Source of the DNA: Polaromonas sp. A23
GTDB taxonomy: Bacteria > Pseudomonadota > Gammaproteobacteria > Burkholderiales > Burkholderiaceae_C
Assembly (NCBI RefSeq): GCF_002001015.1
Contig: NZ_MUNO01000017.1
Coordinates: 1 to 64,000 of the forward strand
DNA: 64,000 nt
Reading direction: 5' to 3'
A program made the translations under genes and the position numbers. Each line of letters starts with the position of its first letter. Position 1 is the first letter of the stretch. The notes below the pieces were generated by a model, which was not told where the DNA came from, ran no database searches, and saw nothing but the letters and a program-made list of their open reading frames with translations. Of this stretch, positions 23,331 through 31,080 are shown piece after piece.

Positions 23331-24218
23331 ATGAAATCCGTCATCCTCGTCACAGGCACTTCCACCGGGATCGGCCACCTCACCGCCCGCGCGCTTGCGG
23401 CCGCCGGCCACATCGTCTATGCCAGCATGCGCGACACGAAAGGGCGCAACGCGTTCAAGGTGCGCGAACTGCGCGACTGGAGCTTCGCGCAAGGCCATGA
23501 CCTGCGCGCCGTCGAACTGGACGTGCTGTCGCAGCCCTCTGCCGACGCCGCCGCGGCGCACATCCTGGCCGAACAGGGCCGTCTGGATGCCGTCGTGCAC
23601 AACGCGGGTCACCTGGTCGTGGGGCCGGCCGAAGCCTTCACGCCCGAGGAAATCGTCAAGGTGATGGACACCAACTTCCTCGGTCCCCAGCGCGTCAACC
23701 GCGCGGTGCTGCCCGCCATGCGCAGCCGCGAAAGCGGGCTGGTGCTGTGGGTCAGCAGCACCACAGTGCGCGGCGGCTTCCCGCCGTTCCTTGGCCCTTA
23801 CGCGGCGGCCAAGGCGGCGATGGATTCCATGGCCGTGACGATGTCGTACGAGCTCTCGCGTTTCGGCATCGAAACGTCGATCGTCGTGCCCGGCGCCTTC
23901 ACCCGTGGCACCGCGCATTTCCCGAATGCCGGCAAGCCCGCCGACGACAAGACGAGTGCCGCCTATGCGCGTTACGACGGCGTGATGGACCAGGTGGGCG
24001 AGCGCCTGTCGGCCCTCACGCCCGACAACGCTGACCCGCAAGTGGTGGCCGACGAGATCGCACGCATCGTCGGGCTGACGGCGGGTACGCGGCCTTTCCG
24101 TTCGGTGATCGATTTCATCGACGACGGCGCGGGCGCGGTTACCGAAGTCGCGGAGCGTGTGCGTGAGGAATTTGCACACCGCATCGGCATCGCCGACCTG
24201 CTCAAGCCCAGCGTATGA
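23331..24218 (+). CDS. SDR family oxidoreductase
   Basis: A second SDR, 295 residues, with TGTSTGIGHLTARAL near the N-terminus, VVHNAG, and the catalytic YAAAK. The longer C-terminal half and the sequence VILVTGTSTGIG place it with the divergent 'SDR family' proteins often listed as oxidoreductases or 3-ketoacyl reductases. An AAGGACA site precedes the ATG. It is 35 bases from the preceding SDR gene and its TGA overlaps the next ATG, so the three genes form an operon. Confidence 0.9.
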   Translation: MKSVILVTGTSTGIGHLTARALAAAGHIVYASMRDTKGRNAFKVRELRDWSFAQGHDLRAVELDVLSQPSADAAAAHILAEQGRLDAVVHNAGHLVVGPAEAFTPEEIVKVMDTNFLGPQRVNRAVLPAMRSRESGLVLWVSSTTVRGGFPPFLGPYAAAKAAMDSMAVTMSYELSRFGIETSIVVPGAFTRGTAHFPNAGKPADDKTSAAYARYDGVMDQVGERLSALTPDNADPQVVADEIARIVGLTAGTRPFRSVIDFIDDGAGAVTEVAERVREEFAHRIGIADLLKPSV

Positions 24219-24538
24219 ATGCCGACGCCCAACTGATCGCAGGCCGCGTGCTGATGGCCGCAGCTTTCATTGGCCCCGCGCTGTCGCACCTGGCCGACTC
24301 GGTGAACCGCCGTGTTGCAACCGAAGTGGCCATGGCCCTGGTGGAAGTGGTCGCCGGCCTGGCGCTCGCGGCCGGCCGGCAGCTGCGGTGGGTCGCACTG
24401 GCAGTGGCGGCGTTCTTGGTGGTCGACGCGTTCCTCGCGCACGACTTCTGGAACGCCGTGCCAAGCGATCATCGCAATCAGTTGCTGCACTTCTTCAAGA
24501 ATCTGGCGCTGGCCGGTGCCTTCTCCATGCTCAAGTAG
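24215..24538 (+). CDS. DoxX-like small membrane protein
   Basis: A 107-residue protein with about three to four hydrophobic segments (residues 7-25, 35-55, 60-75, 92-106). Its start, IAGRVLMAAAFIGPALSHL, resembles the GRxLLaxxFlxxGxxH pattern of DoxX/DoxD-family proteins. Function is unknown; such genes often sit with oxidoreductases. It starts inside the SDR stop (ATGA) and ends the operon. Confidence 0.7.
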   Translation: MNADAQLIAGRVLMAAAFIGPALSHLADSVNRRVATEVAMALVEVVAGLALAAGRQLRWVALAVAAFLVVDAFLAHDFWNAVPSDHRNQLLHFFKNLALAGAFSMLK

Positions 24539-24774
24539 GTCCGCCGTTCTGCGCGCGCCGCCACCTCAAGCGGAGCGGGAAAAATTCGACAGTAGCCCCG
24601 AGCAGTTGCTTCGGGCGGCGAAAGGTCCGGAGGCTCTGGTGTCCGCTTCCGGCCAGCAGCGCACATTCAACGCCGAGTAAAACGCAGCCAAGTTGGTCGG
24701 GTGGGAGGGGGTTCGATTGCCACAACCGATGATTGGTTTGGTGTACCCCAGCGTGTACCCCAAGAAGGTGGACG
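24539..24774. other. Non-coding stretch with integrase-arm-like direct repeats
   Basis: No convincing gene is seen. Two direct copies of GTGTACCCCA lie at 24741-24750 and 24753-24762. Repeats of this type are common near att sites of tyrosine-integrase elements in Proteobacteria. A T-arm-like string GGTTCGATTGCC is at 24709-24721. No integrase gene is visible. Together with the decayed tRNA that follows, this suggests the scar of an old integration. Confidence 0.4.
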
Positions 24775-24836
24775 GCGGCTAGAGCAAGGATTCGTGCCGC
24801 TTAGAGCGGTTTTTTCGATTTCGCCCCAGGCTACCA
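24775..24836 (+). pseudogene. Decayed 3' part of tRNA-Phe (att-like duplication)
   Basis: Bases 24775-24836 align with the tRNA-Phe from its D arm to the CCA end. CGGCTAGAGCAAGGATT matches the tRNA's CGGTAGAGCAGAGGATT, and TCGATTTCGCCCCAGGCTAC plus CA matches the T arm and 3' end with few changes. The anticodon region is destroyed, so it cannot be functional. Such partial tRNA copies usually mark the far end of an integrated element. Confidence 0.7.
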
Positions 24837-24846
24837 ATATTCCATG

Positions 24847-24882
24847 CGCCCCAGCGCCCTTTTTGGGTTCTGGGGCGTTTCT
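24847..24882 (+). terminator. Terminator stem-loop, second copy after the decayed tRNA-Phe
   Basis: CGCCCCAG (24847-24854) pairs with CTGGGGCG (24870-24877), followed by TTTCT. The loop and flanks match the tRNA-Phe terminator at 21438-21472, including GGGTTCTG and GCGTTTCTACA. The stem has changed on both sides, which preserves pairing. Confidence 0.7.
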
Positions 24883-24930
24883 ACAATCCAGGTGAGTTTT
24901 CTACAAAAACACCGGAGGCAGAGTGGAAAT

Positions 24931-25206
24931 TCAGCTCGAAGCGTTTGGCACACTGAAACCCATTGCCTTCGCAAGTGGCTGAACTGCGGGGTAGCCAATG
25001 TCCGCGAGCATGACGGATAGCGATGGTTCCGCGGTTGGCAGGCGGCAAAGCATGCTGGCAGAGAGCTGTTTTCTCGCTTCGATCTCTTGCCGTCTGCGCG
25101 GGGCTTCACGCCTGATTACTGCGTTGGGCCGATCGGGGGCCTTGCGCCGGGTTGAAAGGGGTTCGTCACAGCGCTGAATCGCCTCCCACTTCGGCTTCGT
25201 TTCTAA
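24931..25206 (-). pseudogene. Possible gene remnant with degenerate helix-turn-helix
   Basis: A minus-strand open frame of about 92 codons without a start codon, ending at 24931. It reads KWEAIQRCDEPLSTRRK and later MLADIGYPAVQPLAKAMGFS, which resembles an HTH core of the kind found in mobile-element proteins. The composition looks protein-like, but no family is certain. It fills most of the gap between the duplicated tRNA end and the second lysR gene; otherwise nothing is seen there. Confidence 0.3.
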
Positions 25207-25208
25207 CG

Positions 25209-26138
25209 CTAAGTGGACTTTTTAACCTTCGTTGGCGTCTTCATGGGCCGCATGTTCCCAAACCTGGCGATGATATCCAGCACGCTGGCGACGGCCGAGC
25301 TGGGGGCCGGTGAATGTCGGTAGGCCACCGCCATTGGCCGCATCAGTTTGGGGTTCAGATGACGTATCTGCACGTGCGGAGATTGGTCCTGGTCATCTAC
25401 TTCCTCCAGCGGCAAAATGGCTGCGCTTTGACTGGCCGTCGCCAGGCTTTTGAGCGCGCCGGGGTAGCTCATCGTCAGGTACGGTCGGGGGTTGTGCCCT
25501 GACTGGCCAAACCAGGATGCGATCAGGCCGTGCATCTGGGTGGCCGGCGCAAAAGTCGCCCACCGCCGGCCCGCCAGCCACTGGGGCGTGATCAGCTTCG
25601 GCGGCTTCCAGGAAGAGGGGAGCAAGGCCACCAGCGGGTCTTCGCGCCAGGGCACCAGATGTATCCCGGTGACGGTGGTTTGAGGACTTGCCACGATCCC
25701 AATGTCCAGCGTGCTGGCTTTCAGTCGCAGCATCGCATCGGATGAACCCACGGCTTCCAACTTCACTTCAACACCCGGGCTTTTTCGCGCCAGTGCCTCA
25801 AGCATCATTGGCAGCAGTCGCGTGCTGACACCTGCTGAAACCCCGATTCTCACCAAACCCTCACGTCCGCTGGCACGGCGGCGCACCAGTTCAATCATGT
25901 CGTCACTGGCCGCCAGCAATTTGCGCCCCTCCTGAACCAGGGCATCACCCATCGGCGTCAGCTCAGCGCGTCTTCTGCCGCGCACCACGAGAGAGGCTTG
26001 CAGGCGCATCTCCAGCTCCTTGATATGCAGGCTGACGGTGGGCGGCGCCAGATGCAGCGCCTGGGCCGCTGCGGCAAATGTGCCCAGATCCGCGATGGCG
26101 ATGAGTGTCTGCAATTGGTCAAGGTTCAGGTTACGCAT
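25209..26138 (-). CDS. LysR family transcriptional regulator
   Basis: A 309-residue regulator with the N-terminal helix-turn-helix LDQLQTLIAIADLGTFAAAAQALHL (split by recognition helix PTVSLHIKELE) and a LysR substrate domain. The N-terminal signature resembles the CbbR/CysB-like half of the family in which L-x2-L-x2-F/LxxIAdxGTF is standard. It points away from the small gene at 26212 with a 73-base AT-rich gap. Its target is unknown; the nearest complete genes are the pentose cluster. Confidence 0.9.
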   Translation of the reverse strand: MRNLNLDQLQTLIAIADLGTFAAAAQALHLAPPTVSLHIKELEMRLQASLVVRGRRRAELTPMGDALVQEGRKLLAASDDMIELVRRRASGREGLVRIGVSAGVSTRLLPMMLEALARKSPGVEVKLEAVGSSDAMLRLKASTLDIGIVASPQTTVTGIHLVPWREDPLVALLPSSWKPPKLITPQWLAGRRWATFAPATQMHGLIASWFGQSGHNPRPYLTMSYPGALKSLATASQSAAILPLEEVDDQDQSPHVQIRHLNPKLMRPMAVAYRHSPAPSSAVASVLDIIARFGNMRPMKTPTKVKKST

Positions 26139-26211
26139 CAGAAATTCTGAAGTTAATCATCATTCAATTCAACTTTACAGATGATAGACCAGGCGCGAGC
26201 ATTCGTCTGCC

Positions 26212-26412
26212 ATGCCTCATAAAACCCAGCCCACCCATCCGGACCTCGATGCCATCGACTCAGCGCAACACCATCCGCCCGCAGCCATCTGGAGACGGTT
26301 GCTCTCCGGCGTATGGCATCTGCTTTGCAAATGGAGCGAAAGCATCGGGGCCACCATGGAGCGCGCCGAGAAGCGCATCATGGAGAACTTCAGGGTACCG
26401 CCCGGGGGATGA
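26212..26412 (+). CDS. Small hypothetical protein (66 residues)
   Basis: A short gene divergent from lysR. The predicted protein is soluble or peripheral, with a Trp-rich amphipathic stretch (IWRRLLSGVWHLLCKWSE) and a basic C-terminus. I do not recognise a family. Its last few codons run into the remaining xylR fragment, so its original end may have been lost in the same deletion. It could also be a chance frame. Confidence 0.35.
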   Translation: MPHKTQPTHPDLDAIDSAQHHPPAAIWRRLLSGVWHLLCKWSESIGATMERAEKRIMENFRVPPGG

Positions 26413-26671
26413 GGAGCGCCTGCGCGACGGCGGGGTCGTCGTAGTCCGTAATGATGTCGTCGCCCTCCCACTCGTGGATGCCGTCCAGACGGAAGCGGAA
26501 GCCTTCCTCCAGGAACAAGTCCCAGTTCACGCGTGTCTGCTTCACGTATTTACCGATGCCCGCGAGAGTCTCGTGGTCGTAGACCTTGCTGGCGTGGAAC
26601 AGCAGGGCAATGCGCAGGATGGCGGGCAGCTTTGTCCGATCGAGCTGGTCCATGGTCGTGATTTTGGGCAT
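26390..26671 (-). pseudogene. xylR: Truncated xylose regulator XylR (N-terminal fragment)
   Basis: About 75 residues closely resemble the start of E. coli XylR (an AraC-family activator with a periplasmic-binding-like sensor). RIALLFHASKVYDHETL, then NWDLFLEEGFRFRLDGI and DDIITDYDDPAVAQAL, follow the same order as XylR. Homology stops after QAL; the sensor core and the whole C-terminal AraC DNA-binding region are missing, and the next frame is unrelated. The probable start is ATG 26671 or 26653. It is divergent from the xylose dehydrogenase gene, the place expected for its regulator. Confidence 0.8.
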
Positions 26672-26743
26672 GGAAGGCTGATCTCGGTACATCGCGCCAA
26701 TTGCTGCAATGCAGAAACAAATTTCACAACCCCCGCTCGTCAA

Positions 26744-26924
26744 TTTCGCAAACTACTGCGACGACGCACCGGCTAGCATCAATTTTTTTGGTTATTGCGA
26801 TGCAGACATCTTCGAGGTTCCCTGTCGCGGGGCATCGCTAACTGAATATATATGGGAGGGTCGGCGCGCGAAGGTGCCGTTCACATTGTGCGCAACAGCT
26901 TCCAGGCAACCAACGAGGCACTCG
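26744..26924 (+). promoter_or_regulatory. Control region upstream of the pentose operon
   Basis: This AT-rich gap lies between the xylR remnant and xylose dehydrogenase. A 7-bp perfect inverted repeat, GCGATGC 26797-26803 and GCATCGC 26832-26838, with partial extension, is a candidate operator. A TATATAT string at 26847-26853 is a candidate -10. GAGG at 26915-26918 is the ribosome site for the next gene. Operator assignment is inference. Confidence 0.35.
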
Positions 26925-27692
26925 ATGACTGAGCGAACCCGCTATCCGAGTCTTAACGGCAGGAGCGTACTTATCTCCGGCGGTGCGACCGGGATCGGCG
27001 CGACCCTCGTGGGGTATTTCGCCTCGCAAGGGGCCAAGGTGGGGTTTCTCGATATCGACGTTGAGGGCGCGTCGGCTTTGCAAGCCAAGCTTGAGCATGA
27101 GGGAATGCGCGGCGTTCATTTCGAAGAGTGCGATGTCACGGACACCCCCCGGTTACGGACCGCAGTGGGTGCGCTTCGCCAGCGGATCGGCCCGATCCAG
27201 GTGCTGGTGAACAACGCGGCGAATGACCAGCGCCATCTCATTGAAGAGACAACGCCCGAGTCATGGGATAGCGGCGTGGCAGTGAATCTAAAGCACTACT
27301 TTTTCGCCGCGCAGGAGGTTTTCAAAGACATGAAAGCCCTGGGCGGAGGCTCCATCATCAATCTCGGCTCGGTCAGCTGGATGCTCAAGACCGGTGGGAT
27401 GCCCGTGTATACAACGTGCAAGTCCGCGGTTCAAGGACTCACCAGAAGCCTTGCACGCGACTTCGGCCCCTTTCGCATTCGCGTCAACACGATTGTTCCG
27501 GGGTGGGTCATGACCGAAAAGCAGATCCGGCTATGGGTGACGCCACAAGCCAAGATCGAGCTGGCGAAGGCGCAGTGCCTGCCGGGTGATCTGCTGCCCG
27601 AGCACATTGCGCGCGCCGCGCTGTTTCTGGCCTCTGACGACAGCAACATGATCACAGCGCAGGACCTGGTTGTCGACGGTGGCTGGACATGA
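26925..27692 (+). CDS. D-xylose 1-dehydrogenase-like SDR
   Basis: A 255-residue SDR that matches the pattern of Caulobacter XylB: YPSLNGRSVLISGGATGIGA at the N-terminus, NNAANDQRH, the Ser region LGSVSWMLKTGG, catalytic Tyr-x3-Lys in VYTTCK, AQCLPGDLLPEHIA, and the C-terminal LFLASDDSNMITAQDLVVDG. It probably oxidises D-xylose (or a similar pentose) to the lactone with NAD. I start at ATG 26925; an upstream frame to 26709 would cross the promoter. The stop overlaps the next start (ATGA). Confidence 0.85.
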   Translation: MTERTRYPSLNGRSVLISGGATGIGATLVGYFASQGAKVGFLDIDVEGASALQAKLEHEGMRGVHFEECDVTDTPRLRTAVGALRQRIGPIQVLVNNAANDQRHLIEETTPESWDSGVAVNLKHYFFAAQEVFKDMKALGGGSIINLGSVSWMLKTGGMPVYTTCKSAVQGLTRSLARDFGPFRIRVNTIVPGWVMTEKQIRLWVTPQAKIELAKAQCLPGDLLPEHIARAALFLASDDSNMITAQDLVVDGGWT

Positions 27693-28702
27693 CCCCCGAT
27701 CCAGGTCTTTCAACCACTCCCGCGCTCATGCTGGTGACGGGTGCAACCGGCAAAGTCGGGCGACCATTCATTGACCGTCTGTTAAGTGATGTGCGTTACG
27801 ACAGGTTCCGGGTTCGTGCGCTATGCCACAACCGGAAGTTGCCGCCTCATCCTCGAATCGAATGCGTACACGGCTCCATCCAGCATCGCGCCGACGTTCA
27901 CCATGCGCTGGAGGGCGCAACGCATGTTCTCCACCTTGCGACCAGCAAGGAAACGCCGGACGACGTGATGGATGTGGCTGTCAAGGGCATGTTCTGGCTG
28001 CTCGAGGAATGCCGCACAAGCAAAACATTCCGCCAATTCCTGCTCGTGGGCGGAGACGCTTCAGTAGGTCACTTTTACTATCCGCGCAGCGCTCCTGTCG
28101 TCGAGAGCCAGCCGCACAGCGCCTATCCAGGGTGTTATGCGCTGTCCAAGGTGCTGGAGGAGGTGATGCTGCAGCAATACCAGATCCAGTACGGACTCAA
28201 CAGCTGTTGCCTGCGTGCACCCTGGATCATGGAGAAAGATGACTTTCGCTACACCCTGTCCTTCGGTGACGATGTCTTCGGCGGGCCGCGATGGCATGAA
28301 CTGGTGGGGGAATCAAAAGCCTGCGAATACGTGGCATCGGCAGCGGTTCCGGTCATGCTGGACCCGGAGGACAGGCCGGTGAGGCGCAATTTCGTGCACG
28401 TGGACGATCTGGTGGAAGCACTTCTGCTGGCGCTCGACGCGCCGCAAGTCCGCAACCAGCTGATGAACGTCTGCATGGACGAGCCCATTGACTACGGGGC
28501 ACTGGGAGATTACCTGCAGCGCACGCGCGGCGTACCGCTGGTTCCTCTGCGGACGCCCTACCACTCGACATGGCTGGACAACAGCAAGGCGAAGTTCCTT
28601 TTGGGCTGGCGCCCCCGGTACGACATGGCGCGGCTCGTGGAGGCCGCATGGGCTTACCTACGCCCCGCCGATGAGCCCCGTGTTGTCTGGTACCCCGGAT
28701 AG
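27689..28702 (+). CDS. NAD-dependent epimerase/dehydratase family protein
   Basis: A 337-residue extended SDR. The nucleotide site is LVTGATGKVGRPFID (residues 15-29), and the catalytic pair is Tyr-x3-Lys in CYALSKVLEE. A later segment, RRNFVHVDDLVEALLLAL, is the usual sugar-nucleotide epimerase block. In this setting it may act on a pentose-derived intermediate rather than a nucleotide sugar, but its substrate cannot be read from sequence. It is translationally coupled to the xylose dehydrogenase gene (ATGA). Confidence 0.85.
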   Translation: MTPDPGLSTTPALMLVTGATGKVGRPFIDRLLSDVRYDRFRVRALCHNRKLPPHPRIECVHGSIQHRADVHHALEGATHVLHLATSKETPDDVMDVAVKGMFWLLEECRTSKTFRQFLLVGGDASVGHFYYPRSAPVVESQPHSAYPGCYALSKVLEEVMLQQYQIQYGLNSCCLRAPWIMEKDDFRYTLSFGDDVFGGPRWHELVGESKACEYVASAAVPVMLDPEDRPVRRNFVHVDDLVEALLLALDAPQVRNQLMNVCMDEPIDYGALGDYLQRTRGVPLVPLRTPYHSTWLDNSKAKFLLGWRPRYDMARLVEAAWAYLRPADEPRVVWYPG

Positions 28703-28790
28703 GAAAGCTGCTTCGTCCGCTGCAGCACCGGGCGAAGCTGAAAAATGAGTGCTGGCTCGCTTCGACGAAAACAACTTCAGGAGACACGAC

Positions 28791-29768
28791 ATGAAACCTC
28801 TTCAACGACGAACATTCGCGGCAGTTCTGGCTGGCGCCAGCCTCATGCTGGCGTGGAGCCCGTTCGCCCATGCCCAGGCCGCAGGCAAGAAGCTGGTGAT
28901 CGGATTTGCCCAGACGGGCGCCGAGAGCGAGTGGCGCACAGCCAATACAGACTCTGTCAAGGCCGCCGCGAGCGCGGCCGGCTATGAGCTGAAGTTTTCC
29001 GACGCGCAGCAAAAGCAGGAGAACCAGATCAAGGCGATCCGCTCTTTCATTGCCCAGAAGGTGGACGTCATCATCCTCGCGCCGCTGGTCACGACGGGCT
29101 GGGATACCGTGCTGCGGGAGGCCAAGGCCGCCAAGATCCCTGTCATTCTGGAAAGCCGCAATGTGGTGGTGAAGGATGCCTCCACCTGGACCACCTTCGT
29201 GGGTTCGGACTTCGTTGAGGAAGGCCGGCGTGCGGCGCAGTGGCTGCTTGGACACACCAAGAACACCACCGGAGACGTGAACATCGTCGAACTGCAGGGC
29301 ACTGTGGGGTCCGATCCCGCCATCGAACGCAAGAAGGGCTTCGAGGAAGTGCTCAAAAGTAACCCGCGCTACAAGATCATCCGCTCGCAGACCGCCGACT
29401 TCACCCGCGCCAAGGGCAAAGAGGTGATGGAGGCCTTCCTGAAAGCCGAGGGCAAGAAGATCAACGTGCTCTACGCGCACAACGACGACATGGCCATCGG
29501 CGCGATTCAGGCCATCGAGGAAGCCGGCCTGAAGCCGGCCAAGGATGTCCTCGTGATTGGCGTGGATGCGGTCAAGGGCGCTTTCGAGGCGATGATCGCC
29601 GGCAAGATGAATGTCAGCGTCGAGTGCAACCCCTTGCTCGGTCCCCAGCTTATGGAAGCGGCAGCCAAAGCCGCCTCGGGGCAAACGTTGCCACGCTGGA
29701 TCAAGTCCATCGAAGGCGTGTTCCCGGCCGAAGTCGCAGCCAAGGAATTCCCAAACCGCAAGTATTAG
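28791..29768 (+). CDS. Sugar ABC transporter substrate-binding protein, YtfQ-like
   Basis: A 325-residue periplasmic sugar-binding protein (Peripla_BP_4) with a signal peptide ending in AHA (about residue 28). It follows E. coli YtfQ closely: IGFAQTGAESEWRTANTDS, then DAQQKQENQIKAIRSF, NIVELQGTVGS and YAHNDDMAIGAIQAIEEAGL. YtfQ binds galactofuranose; here the operon suggests a furanose or pentose such as arabinofuranose or xylose. ATG 28791 has AGGAG at 28779-28783; a frame opening at 28749 lacks a ribosome site. Confidence 0.9.
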   Translation: MKPLQRRTFAAVLAGASLMLAWSPFAHAQAAGKKLVIGFAQTGAESEWRTANTDSVKAAASAAGYELKFSDAQQKQENQIKAIRSFIAQKVDVIILAPLVTTGWDTVLREAKAAKIPVILESRNVVVKDASTWTTFVGSDFVEEGRRAAQWLLGHTKNTTGDVNIVELQGTVGSDPAIERKKGFEEVLKSNPRYKIIRSQTADFTRAKGKEVMEAFLKAEGKKINVLYAHNDDMAIGAIQAIEEAGLKPAKDVLVIGVDAVKGAFEAMIAGKMNVSVECNPLLGPQLMEAAAKAASGQTLPRWIKSIEGVFPAEVAAKEFPNRKY

Positions 29769-29901
29769 CGATACGGGTTTTGACAGTTGTAGGACCGAAG
29801 AAGCGATTGGCCTGGGAGTCGCAGTTCACTACGATCAACCAGCGCGGTTTCGCAATCGCGCCAGTGCCGCCAGGCCGGCACTCCACAACCAGGAGACAGC
29901 A

Positions 29902-31005
29902 ATGCATACGAGACGAGACATTCTTGCCGCAAGCGCCGGCGCAGCACTGGCGGGTATGGCGGGACCAGCGATGGCGCAGACCCATGAGCCCGCCTGCTTC
30001 AAGCCATTTTCCTCCAGCACGAAGACCATCCAGTATCCGGCCAAGAAGGGGCCCTACCGCATCGCCCTGGCCAACGGCTATGCCGGCAACAGCTGGCGCA
30101 TCCAGATGATCAAGTCGCTGAAGGCCTATGCGGCGACGCCGGAGATGAAGCCGCACATCAAGGAGTTGAAGGTCGTGTCGACCGGCACGGACGTGGCCGC
30201 GCAGTTGGGCGCCATCGACAACTTCATCAACGCCGGCTTCGACGCCATCCTCACCATCGCGGTGTCGCCCACCTCGTTCAAACCGGTGATCAAGCGTGCC
30301 AAGGAGGCTGGCGTGGTGCTCATCCCGTTCGACAATGTGCTCGACACGGACGAGGTGATCCAGGTGAACGAGGACCAGTTGGAGATGGGCCGCCTCATGG
30401 GCCGCTGGCTGGAGAAGAACGGCGTCACCAATGGCAAGGTGCTGGAGATCCGCGGCTTGCCGGGCAACTCGGTGGACCGCGATCGCCATCTCGGTTTCCG
30501 CGAGATCATGGACAAGCACAAGCAGGTTCAGATCATTGAAGTGGTGGGCAACTGGGACGACGGCACCTCGCAGAAGGTGGCGGCCGACGCCATCGCCGTG
30601 CACGGCCGCTTCAATGGCATCTACACGCAGGCCGGCTCCAACGGCACCATCCGCGCGCTGATCGAGGCCAAGCACCCGTTCGTGCCCATTGGCGCGGAAG
30701 GGGAGAACGGCTTTCGCAAGATGGTCCACCAGCACCATAAGGACGGCCTCAAGGGCGCCTCGGCCGCGCAGTCACCCGGTCTGGTCTCGGTTGCGCTGAA
30801 GGCGGCCATTGCCGCACTGCAGGGCCACAAGCTGCCGCAGTACATCTCGGTACCTATCCCTTATGTGGAGTACCAGAACATGGCGCCCGGCAAAAACTTT
30901 TACCCGGATTTGCCCGACACCTTCTACGTGGCCAACGAGTTCCCGCCGTGCAACATCAACCTGACGGCGCCGGACATCATGAAGCAGAGCGAGGGAAATA
31001 CCTGA
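29902..31005 (+). CDS. Second sugar ABC transporter substrate-binding protein
   Basis: A 367-residue periplasmic binding protein that is only distantly related to the preceding one. The N-terminus MHTRRDILAASAGAALAG is a Tat-like signal ending near AMA. Conserved blocks include RIALANGYAGNSWRIQMIKS, FINAGFDAILTIAVSP and GIYTQAGSNGTIRALIEA. An AGGAGAC site precedes ATG 29902. Two hairpin-forming palindromes lie in the 133-base gap before it. The same ATPase and permeases follow, so one transporter may serve two binding proteins. A terminator-like hairpin closes the gene. Confidence 0.88.
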   Translation: MHTRRDILAASAGAALAGMAGPAMAQTHEPACFKPFSSSTKTIQYPAKKGPYRIALANGYAGNSWRIQMIKSLKAYAATPEMKPHIKELKVVSTGTDVAAQLGAIDNFINAGFDAILTIAVSPTSFKPVIKRAKEAGVVLIPFDNVLDTDEVIQVNEDQLEMGRLMGRWLEKNGVTNGKVLEIRGLPGNSVDRDRHLGFREIMDKHKQVQIIEVVGNWDDGTSQKVAADAIAVHGRFNGIYTQAGSNGTIRALIEAKHPFVPIGAEGENGFRKMVHQHHKDGLKGASAAQSPGLVSVALKAAIAALQGHKLPQYISVPIPYVEYQNMAPGKNFYPDLPDTFYVANEFPPCNINLTAPDIMKQSEGNT

Positions 31006-31026
31006 GTTAGTCCTGGAGGTTTCAAT

Positions 31027-31058
31027 GCCGGGCTCTGCGGCCGCGCCCGGCCTTTTTT
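31027..31058 (+). terminator. Intra-operon terminator between binding protein and ATPase genes
   Basis: A 7-bp GC stem, GCCGGGC 31027-31033 with GCCCGGC 31045-31051, is followed by CTTTTTT. It lies 21 bases after the second binding-protein gene and 23 before the ATPase start. Partial termination here would give an excess of binding protein over membrane components, a common arrangement in ABC operons. Confidence 0.75.
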
Positions 31059-31080
31059 CCTATTGGAGGTTTTTTCTTTC

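Noticed and set aside
24709-24721. A second tRNA fragment
   Set aside because: Only a 12-base T-arm-like string is present; too short to assign.
31063-31080. TTG start for the ABC ATPase
   Set aside because: The TTG lies inside the ribosome site GGAGGT used by GTG 31081.
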